Source: Paenibacillus sp. 1011MAR3C5
Lineage (GTDB): Bacteria > Bacillota > Bacilli > Paenibacillales > Paenibacillaceae
NCBI RefSeq assembly: GCF_003591485.1
Contig: NZ_QZCF01000010.1
Span: 115,901 to 179,900 of the forward strand
Length of the DNA: 64,000 nt
Direction: 5' to 3'
Shown here: one piece after another, positions 58,381 through 64,000 of the stretch
Layout of the letters: the number at the start of each line of letters is the position of its first letter
Numbering within the stretch: the first letter of the stretch is position 1
The notes under the pieces: model-generated
The model's input: the letters and a program-made list of their open reading frames with translations, nothing else
Told to the model about the DNA's origin: nothing
Databases searched by the model: none
Translations under genes and position numbers: made by a program

Positions 58381-58475
58381 GGCCCTCGGCCTCCTCTCCA
58401 AATGTAATAGAGCAATCATACTTCATGTATTCAGCAGCTTCAATGTAAAAAACGGTTATAACTGTTTTGGCATAC

Positions 58476-60425
58476 TTAAGAATGCAGCAAATTCAGCTTC
58501 TCAGCCTTCGCGACGGCTTTCATCCGGCGGTCTACGTCCAGCTTCCTGAATATGTTGCGGACATGCGTCTTCACGGTTTCGCTTGTCACCGTCAGCCTGG
58601 CGGCGATTTCCTTGTTGGAGGCGCCTTCCGCCATCCATTGCAGCACTTCCTTCTCTCGCTCCGTCAACTCAAGCGGCAAGCCTGCCGGATCCTCGGCGGC
58701 GGAATGGGCCTTCCGCCAAAAGTCCATCACCCAAGCGCCGAATCCGCCGTTGCGATGGTCGAATGATAACAGCTCGGACTTCGCGAAAGACGTATCGCAT
58801 TTGCCGGTTACAGTCGGACCCGCCACAAACCCCAGACCCGACAGGAATGCCTTCAAATGATCGTTGGTCGCGACAAGAAACACTCTCGTCCCCTCGCCGA
58901 GCAGCGACAGCCTGTCCAGAACCATATGGCCGACGAGCTCTTCTCTCGTATAGCCCGGATAATCCTCCCGGGCAGCAACCAGGACAGCCAAATGCGTATC
59001 GGCCTCCTCCGGCGAGACATAGACATCCATCACCGCCTCGCATTCCTCCAGTTCATCGAACTCGGTCCGAGCCAGCAGTTCACTGGTCTCCCGGTGCAGA
59101 AGGGTCACGATAATCATCCCGATCGGCTCCCCATCGCGATCGCGAAGCACGGCGATGCTTTCCGGCGCGTGGAGGTACAGCTCATCCAGCAGCCTATGAT
59201 ACTTCACGGCTTGCACGGGATCGACGCTATATTCGCACCATTGCCTTAGCAGCTCCTGAAGCAACGGCAGATCTTCCTTGCGCGGCAAATCCAGGCTCCC
59301 TGTGAAAGGCTCCGCTGAGATATTCGCGTATTGACGATTCAGCAGCGGCAGGGCTTCCCTACAAATCTGCAGCATCTGAGTAGCAATTCGCAGCCGCATG
59401 GCGGGAATCTCACTCTGCTGCAATCGGCTTTGCAGCATGTTCATAGCGCGATCCCTCAGCGCATGCAGCCGGTCCGGCTCGCGAAGCTTCAGATCCCGCA
59501 GAAGATGGAGGCGCGCAAAGTCATGCAGCGTAATGCCTCCCGGTGTCTGCCGAATAAACGAAAGTCCGGCAAGCGCCTGGAATTCCGTTATGGAGACAGC
59601 GCTGCCGCTTATATGCGCCAGCTCCTCCTGATTCGCCGTATGCAGCACGGACAATACATCCACAATCGGGAGCAGACCGGAACCGGCCAGCTCCTGCAGC
59701 ATGCGTGCGCTAAGCTGACTGGAAATATGGAAGCTTCCTTGCGGAGGCAGATGCAGCTCCCCGTTCCGCCCGAGCGTATCCATCGTAAGCGCCAGCGTTA
59801 ACGGATGGCCGCCGGTTAAATCATATAAGCTGGCTTCTTGAAGCGAATGATCCCCTTGCCTCTTATCCGCCGTTATCCAGTAGCTCTCCGTTTCTGTACG
59901 ATTAAAATTTTCAAGCGTAATCAATCGGCAAGATGAGGCCAGCCGCGGATGGCTAGACCAATCAATCGAGAATGCCGGTCGAGAGGCAAGCACTACTATT
60001 ACGCCTTGCTTGGACAATTTCGGAATAAAAGCGTCCATCATCCAGCGCTCCAGCATCCGCATATCCTCGTAATTATCGATGCAGACCAGTACGCGCTTCT
60101 CCGGCGTTGCCTTTAAGAGAGGCGCCAAAGGAGCAGCAGCAGGGTACCCCCCGCCTTCCATAACAAGCGCCGCCGTCAAATGATCCATGAAGGCCAGCGG
60201 AGAAGGAACCAAATGCCTCCCGTCCAGCCACAGGCACAGCACGCCTCGCTCCGAGCATATGCGCATATATTCCGACAGCAGCGTCGACTTGCCGACTCCG
60301 CCGATTCCCGTAACGGCCAGCACGGAGAGAGGGGCTTCCGCATGGGTCAGCCACTCCTTCAGGTATGATTTCTCCTTGGTCCGTCCTACAAAACGACTCC
60401 TGACCTCTTCACGCGGCATGTTCAT
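58476..60425 (-). CDS. STAND ATPase regulator with LuxR-type HTH
   Basis: A 649-residue regulator. Residues about 12-280 form a STAND/NB-ARC-like ATPase with Walker A TGIGGVGKST and a Walker B-like LVCIDNYED. A helical region follows. Residues about 420-560 contain a GNAT-like segment (AVMDVYVSPEEADTHLAVLV, then ATNDHLKAFLSGLGFVAG). The C-terminus is a LuxR HTH (LTEREKEVLQWMAEGASNKEIAA). MalT-type activators share the ATPase-HTH layout. It is upstream of, and co-directional with, rtcB and the AAA gene, so it is their probable activator. ATG is ten bases from GGAGG. Confidence 0.85.
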   Translation of the reverse strand: MNMPREEVRSRFVGRTKEKSYLKEWLTHAEAPLSVLAVTGIGGVGKSTLLSEYMRICSERGVLCLWLDGRHLVPSPLAFMDHLTAALVMEGGGYPAAAPLAPLLKATPEKRVLVCIDNYEDMRMLERWMMDAFIPKLSKQGVIVVLASRPAFSIDWSSHPRLASSCRLITLENFNRTETESYWITADKRQGDHSLQEASLYDLTGGHPLTLALTMDTLGRNGELHLPPQGSFHISSQLSARMLQELAGSGLLPIVDVLSVLHTANQEELAHISGSAVSITEFQALAGLSFIRQTPGGITLHDFARLHLLRDLKLREPDRLHALRDRAMNMLQSRLQQSEIPAMRLRIATQMLQICREALPLLNRQYANISAEPFTGSLDLPRKEDLPLLQELLRQWCEYSVDPVQAVKYHRLLDELYLHAPESIAVLRDRDGEPIGMIIVTLLHRETSELLARTEFDELEECEAVMDVYVSPEEADTHLAVLVAAREDYPGYTREELVGHMVLDRLSLLGEGTRVFLVATNDHLKAFLSGLGFVAGPTVTGKCDTSFAKSELLSFDHRNGGFGAWVMDFWRKAHSAAEDPAGLPLELTEREKEVLQWMAEGASNKEIAARLTVTSETVKTHVRNIFRKLDVDRRMKAVAKAEKLNLLHS

Positions 60426-60626
60426 CGATGATTAGCCTCCGAATTTTTCACTACCTTAACTTTATTATGATCAGGTGAGGATGACAAGGCATTCAGCAAA
60501 AGATCACAAGCGCATCCGTTCCGTATGCAAATCTGTAGCGCCACAGGCCCCAAGCTTCTTGGTACTGCTGAGCATTTAACGCCATAAATCATGTATCAAC
60601 CGTAGCATCAGGTCACAGCGATTATT

Positions 60627-60666
60627 AAAAAAACCGTCAGCGGCGAGTCTCCTCACCCTAACGGTC
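60627..60666 (-). terminator. Terminator of the small membrane protein gene
   Basis: On minus ACCGTTAGGGTGAG pairs imperfectly with CTCGCCGCTGACGGT, then TTTTTTT. It starts 17 bases after the stop codon. Confidence 0.75.
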
Positions 60667-60682
60667 TGAATGAACTTTGATT

Positions 60683-60955
60683 TTATAATAGTAGAAGAGA
60701 TCCAAGTCCCAGCACCCAAAGCATCGGTATCAAATTGACGATAACCGCTGTCTTCTTCTTTCGCTTATGAATGAACCAAGCGATTAACGAGCAAGCCACC
60801 ACCGCAATGGGATACGCCGTAATAGCCAGCACGAAAGACGTATTGGCAACGCCGATGCCATTGTCAAAGCTCATGAAAGACAATCCCCAGAACACCAGCC
60901 AGGGCAGCAAGAAAATGACATATACAATTTGAGTCAGAATCAAATACACCTTCAA
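60683..60955 (-). CDS. Small three-helix membrane protein
   Basis: A 90-residue hydrophobic protein with three predicted helices (about 3-22, 35-58 and 68-88) separated by a basic HKRKKK loop. TTG at 60955, seven bases after AGGAGA, is the chosen start (reading VYLILTQIVYV next). The frame stays open 28 codons further upstream, but that part is Cys/Arg-rich and lacks a ribosome site. No family recognised. Same strand as msrA upstream. Confidence 0.65.
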   Translation of the reverse strand: MKVYLILTQIVYVIFLLPWLVFWGLSFMSFDNGIGVANTSFVLAITAYPIAVVACSLIAWFIHKRKKKTAVIVNLIPMLWVLGLGSLLLL

Positions 60956-61076
60956 ACCTATCTCTCCTATTCGCTGACAGGCCAATCTCGAAGCACAACC
61001 TGCGCCCTCAGCCTTCGATTGCCGGAACAATGCTAACAAATTATAGCATTAATGATCAAACCCAGCTATCGTTTTT

Positions 61077-61745
61077 CTACCAACGAATGGAGGATATCAA
61101 GCTCAATATGTCGCTTCTCTCCCCATCGCTAATCTGCCATGCCTCTATTTCATTTTTGATGCGCTCCATGCTGGTATAGCCTTTCGCCAACCCGTTCAGC
61201 CTGGCGGCAATCGTGGAATCTTGCAATTGGGAGGGCGAGGGATATCTGGCGCTGAGCGCTTCAATTGCTTGCGGATACCGCTTGAGGTAATACTTCTGAT
61301 GCCGCTCCTCTGCGACATAGAAGGCGCTGCAAGGCACAATGTCCGTCTCCGGTCTTCCGAGCCCGCTCCGCTCCCGGTTGTGCAGCACCCGCTCAATCGC
61401 CGCCCGTTGCCGTTCGTTCTCATAAACGAGCAGCGATTGGTACTGCCTGCCTTTGTAGCCGTTAATATTGATAGGTTGATGCCGTTCCCAGAAGATGGCG
61501 ACCAACTCCTCAAAAGCCACTTTACCGCTATCAAATTCCAGCTGAACGCATTCCGTATGGTCGCCCATCTCACGGTATGACGGCTTATCGGTTTTGCCTC
61601 CCGCATAGCCTACCCGGGTACAAAGCACGCCCGGCATGGCACCGAACAGCGCCTCCGGGGTCCAGAAGCAGCCCATGCCCAGCGTGAATCGCTCTGCCTC
61701 CCCATTATTTGGTCCGTTCTTGCTGTCTGCTTGGTCTATATCCAT
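61077..61745 (-). CDS. msrA: Peptide methionine sulfoxide reductase MsrA
   Basis: A 222-residue repair enzyme that reduces methionine-S-sulfoxide. The catalytic Cys26 is in GMGCFWTPEALFG. GVLCTRVGYAGG and YREMGDHTECVQLEFD match the family, the latter replacing the usual GHTEAV. YQSLLVY stands where YRSAIFY is common, so this is a variant subgroup. The C-terminal extension (about 165-222) is longer than in the housekeeping form. The start follows AAAGGAGG. No MsrB is fused or adjacent. Confidence 0.9.
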   Translation of the reverse strand: MDIDQADSKNGPNNGEAERFTLGMGCFWTPEALFGAMPGVLCTRVGYAGGKTDKPSYREMGDHTECVQLEFDSGKVAFEELVAIFWERHQPININGYKGRQYQSLLVYENERQRAAIERVLHNRERSGLGRPETDIVPCSAFYVAEERHQKYYLKRYPQAIEALSARYPSPSQLQDSTIAARLNGLAKGYTSMERIKNEIEAWQISDGERSDILSLISSIRW

Positions 61746-61772
61746 GGGTTCGTTCCTCCTTTCGCCGCTTTT

Positions 61773-62093
61773 CTAGTCCGTATCGATGAGATACACACGT
61801 TCCGTAAAACCGCCTCGCTGCTCCGCTTTCTCCGACCTAATCGCCTCTAGCTGCTCTGCATCGCTGCCGTGTACAAGCGCCAAGGCGCGAATCACCTCCA
61901 GCATATCCGCCAGTTCCTCCAGCGCATCCGCGGGATCAGCCGCCTCCAGATACTCCTGAAGCTCCTCTTGCAGCTTGGCCCTCAATTCCTTACGGTATTC
62001 CGGCAGGCCCAGAACCCGGATGCGGCAGCTCTCGCCTTTGGCTCTGATGATGTGAGGGATACGGTCACGGACAAGCTTTTGGTAATCGGGCAT
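61773..62093 (-). CDS. MazG-like phosphoribosyl-ATP pyrophosphohydrolase-related protein
   Basis: A 106-residue all-helical protein beginning MPDYQKLVRDRIPHII, a start shared by many short MazG-like proteins. The Mg-binding pattern is EELQEYLEA followed by EELADMLEVIRAL (EExxE then ExxD). It should hydrolyse a nucleoside triphosphate or similar pyrophosphate and act as a house-cleaning enzyme. It is not the histidine-pathway HisE. ATG follows AAAAGGAGAG. It lies between slipin and msrA, all on one strand. Confidence 0.85.
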   Translation of the reverse strand: MPDYQKLVRDRIPHIIRAKGESCRIRVLGLPEYRKELRAKLQEELQEYLEAADPADALEELADMLEVIRALALVHGSDAEQLEAIRSEKAEQRGGFTERVYLIDTD

Positions 62094-62130
62094 GCCACTC
62101 TCTCCTTTTATCTGTTTGTTCCCGAAAATA

Positions 62131-62172
62131 AAAAAAACCAGAGATCATTATATCACGAATGATCTCCGGCTT
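62131..62172 (-). terminator. Terminator enclosing the stop of the slipin gene
   Basis: GAGATCATT and AATGATCTC arms extended by CC/GG, loop of eight bases, A7 on plus giving the T-tract on minus. The slipin TGA (62153-62155) lies in the loop. Confidence 0.8.
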
Positions 62173-63283
62173 TCTTCGCGCCGACCAAAGCGTTCAGCTG
62201 CTCCAGCAGGTTGCCCCCGCCGGTAAGCGAGATGCTGCCTACCCGGTCGCATATCTTCTCCAGGTACTCCAGCTCCTTCAGCCGGTACAGCGTCCCGCTC
62301 TCCTCCATCAGCTTCGCCGTATTGAGCAGGCTTCGAGTCGATGCCGTCTCTTCGCGGCGCATGATGAGGTTCGCCTGCGCTCTCTTCTCAGCCAGCAGTA
62401 CTGTATTCAAGATATCCTTCACCTCGCCAGGCAATATAATGTCCTTCACACCAGCGGAAGCGAATCGAACGCCAAACCGGTCGCTATGCTCATTCAAGCG
62501 ATTCAGCACATACCCGCCGATCTCTTGCTTCACGCGCAGCAGATCATCCAGCTTCATCGTGCCGACATATTCGCGCAGGATAAGCTGCAGCGTAATATAG
62601 ACCTGTTCATCGAAGCCTCGTATCTCGAGCGTTCTGATCGGACTTACGATCTGATACTGGCAGACAAAGTTAAGCCGCAGCGTTATTTTATCCTCCGTCA
62701 TCATCTCCTGTCCCGTCAGATCCAGCTGCTGCTGGCGCAGATCGACCAATTTCACTTGAACGCCGACCGGACCGTTTTTCCAGAAAACATATTTACCCGG
62801 TGCAAGCTCTCTCTGGAATACCTGATTATAATGCAGCATTCCCCGCTCATGGCTCGCCACTTCGAAGACCGTGCAATAAGGCATGAGCCGCAGAGGAATC
62901 GACGACGCCAACTCGGACGGCAGCTCAGGCTCGCGGATATCGATGCGCATGAAGCGATGCTCCTTCAGCACATTCCAATACGCGTAGCTGCCCGCTCCCA
63001 GCACGGAGACGAAACGACCGTCCTCATAATGCAGCACATATTCAAGGTCTTGAACGTCTACGAACGTCAGCTCCTGAGCAAGCTCCGCATCCTGGCGGAA
63101 CAGCGCAAGCTCTTTGCCGTGGACCGCGAACGGCTTGGATACGTCCATGACGACGATCTCGTTCCCCGACCATGCGGAGTTGCGGTACGTTCCCGGCTTT
63201 AAGCTGTGTTTATAGCTTCCTTTATGAAAGAGCAGTCCCCGCTCATCCGATTTGACGATTGTCGTTTCTATCCATTTTTTCAT
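62153..63283 (-). CDS. SPFH-domain protein, slipin family
   Basis: A 376-residue protein. An N-terminal beta-rich region of about 115 residues (with two KPGTY/GAGSYAYW-like repeats) precedes the SPFH/band-7 domain (about 120-310: RGMLHYNQVFQRELAPGKYVFW, then MMTEDKITLRLNFVCQYQI). A C-terminal helical region ends with GNLLEQLNALVG. There is no obvious transmembrane helix, unlike canonical stomatin. SPFH proteins form membrane-associated rings or scaffolds. The start is ATG (MKKWIET) after GAGGTGA; a GTG three codons upstream is in the ribosome site. Last in a co-directional series with MazG-like and MsrA genes. Confidence 0.85.
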   Translation of the reverse strand: MKKWIETTIVKSDERGLLFHKGSYKHSLKPGTYRNSAWSGNEIVVMDVSKPFAVHGKELALFRQDAELAQELTFVDVQDLEYVLHYEDGRFVSVLGAGSYAYWNVLKEHRFMRIDIREPELPSELASSIPLRLMPYCTVFEVASHERGMLHYNQVFQRELAPGKYVFWKNGPVGVQVKLVDLRQQQLDLTGQEMMTEDKITLRLNFVCQYQIVSPIRTLEIRGFDEQVYITLQLILREYVGTMKLDDLLRVKQEIGGYVLNRLNEHSDRFGVRFASAGVKDIILPGEVKDILNTVLLAEKRAQANLIMRREETASTRSLLNTAKLMEESGTLYRLKELEYLEKICDRVGSISLTGGGNLLEQLNALVGAKKAGDHS

Positions 63284-63873
63284 CACATTCACCTCTTCAT
63301 AAGTTGATCTTCCGCGAAGAGCGGTCCTTCAGCATCGGGACGGAATCCGAGTTTCGAATAGCGTGCGCCGCCGATCGGCTGCATTGGTCATGAGCAGACG
63401 ATGGAGCCCTTGCCATCCATGTCTGCCTCATGCTTCAGCCAGCCTGGCGCGAACGGCTTCTGCTACGCGGTATTCCCTGATTGCATAGTCCGGCCAAAGC
63501 GGAACCTGCTGCGTTCGCGCATTGCTTGCCGCGCCTTCTTTTGAAGACGGACAGGAATGGGCGTACCGCCGCTGCTCCGACCGTTCCCGGGAAGATCGTT
63601 TCTACATGCTCTATTGCTCGATTGATTGTATCGAGTATCCAACCTGGCGCCCTGATAGACGATTGGGATTCGAACCCAATAATAACTTTGTTGGATTAAT
63701 GTCGCCCAATCGCTCAGTATACTTGGACCGATCCGGACCGGCACTGCGGAACATCAGAAGTTCTCGCCTTGGAACATTGCGGCTAACGATTAAACCTCCT
63801 TCATCATGCCAGAATCCGGCAACCGCGAACATGGCGGAAGTATTACAACGCAAAAAAAAAGCCAGCCAAATCA
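63284..63873. other. Apparently decayed region without an intact gene
   Basis: No convincing full-length gene is seen here. On minus, 63289-63384 encodes a 31-residue frame (MQPIGGARYSKLGFRPD and on) resembling the end of a GNAT-type protein, directly after a stop codon. Another minus frame ending at 63428 (QVPLWPDYAIREY then RVAEAVRARLAEA) also has a protein-like composition but no start. A tRNA T-arm-like sequence occurs at 63663-63675. The region borders an insertion sequence end, consistent with gene decay. Confidence 0.4.
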
Positions 63874-63880
63874 TGATATG

Positions 63881-63939
63881 CTCCCCTTTAGGTAGACAGG
63901 TGAAATAATAAAACCTGTTTATCAAGGGGAGTTTTTTTT
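63881..63939 (+). terminator. Terminator at the IS left end, upstream of the transposase
   Basis: CTCCCCTT (63881) and AAGGGGAG (63924) outer arms with ACAGGT/ACCTGT inside, followed by T8. Such a hairpin would block transcription entering the IS from the flanking DNA. AGGGGAG may also serve as the ribosome site of the transposase. Confidence 0.75.
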
Positions 63940-63940
63940 C

Positions 63941-64000
63941 ATGTCCAAAATAAATGAGTACTGCGTGGAAGAGAAATTAGCCATTTTGAAGGAGCATGAA
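63941..64000 (+). CDS. Transposase OrfA-like, N-terminal fragment
   Basis: Twenty codons starting MSKINEYCVEEKLAILKEHE before the window ends. The pattern, with KLAIL and a following charged helix, is like the start of the helix-turn-helix protein OrfA in IS3-family elements. Too short for more. Confidence 0.5.
   Translation, partial: MSKINEYCVEEKLAILKEHE

Larger units (their letters stand above)
63874..64000 (+). mobile_element. Left end of an IS3-like insertion sequence (cut by window edge)
   Basis: The terminal sequence TGATATGCTCCCCTTTAGG is typical of IS3-family (IS150-like) ends, which begin TG and have CCCC-rich inverted repeats. A terminator and then the start of a transposase-type frame follow. 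The right end is outside the window, so family assignment is tentative. Confidence 0.55.

Noticed and set aside
62159..63202. Plus-strand frame of 347 codons opposite the slipin gene
   Set aside because: His/Gln/Leu-rich shadow frame with no domain; the slipin gene is clear on minus.
63611..63725. Complete tRNA gene
   Set aside because: Only the T-arm can be formed; the acceptor complement, D-arm and anticodon arm are missing.

Overview
The window looks like chromosomal DNA of a Paenibacillus-type, moderately GC-rich Firmicute. The signs are strong AGGAGG ribosome sites, frequent TTG/GTG starts, many Rho-independent terminators, YesM/YesN-type two-component systems next to sugar ABC transporters without their own ATPase, CcpA-type cre sites and CsoR/CstR-type regulators. 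No rRNA operon, complete tRNA, CRISPR array or prophage was seen. The only mobile DNA is the left end of an IS3-like element cut by the right edge.

Layout. 0-6.4 kb: a truncated 5TM sensor, a dCache-HAMP-GGDEF diguanylate cyclase, an aldo/keto reductase, a CHRD protein whose start appears to be a non-canonical ATC codon, and a divergent pair of an XRE/MmyB-like regulator and a variant FabF-like ketosynthase. 6.5-15 kb: a galactose/glucose-type mglBAC transporter behind an auxiliary binding lipoprotein, a YesM kinase and a YesN regulator, with two cre-like sites. 15-20.6 kb: an AIM24/coiled-coil membrane pair, glpK-glpD with a hairpin between them, and udk followed by a cluster of DnaA-box-like 9-mers. 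20.8-24.7 kb: a sulfide/persulfide regulon (TauE, TusA-rhodanese, rhodanese-MBL, TusA, CstR, DsrE2) with four ATACCC-type dyads. 24.9-31.9 kb: a metallophosphoesterase lacking one metal-binding motif, a two-component system, a DUF418 protein, a His-rich YmaF protein and a GMC oxidoreductase. 31.9-38.9 kb: an AraC regulator, a CUT1 sugar importer, a BadF-type kinase and a GH4 phospho-glycosidase.

39.6-44 kb is an RNA-repair cassette: rtcB and a RlaP-like nucleotidyltransferase on one strand, two overlapping WYL-domain genes divergent from them. 44-53 kb holds an Sfp-type transferase, a DoxX-like membrane protein, a run of three hairpins, PadR with an FtsW/RodA-like protein, and a bacitracin/lantibiotic-type ABC exporter behind its own OmpR-type two-component system. 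53-55.3 kb: a polysaccharide deacetylase, an exported protein with an HFCIHF motif, and a 55-residue membrane protein whose first codons double as the terminator of the convergent gene.

55.4-60.4 kb carries a second, different RtcB module: a STAND ATPase with a LuxR-type HTH, a leader region with a 26-codon reading frame and a terminator, rtcB, and a BCS1/CDC48-like AAA ATPase. It is followed by a small membrane protein, MsrA, a MazG-like protein and an SPFH/slipin protein. Two RtcB ligases with different partners and regulators within about 17 kb is the most unusual property of the window. The last 0.7 kb looks decayed, ending in the IS terminus.
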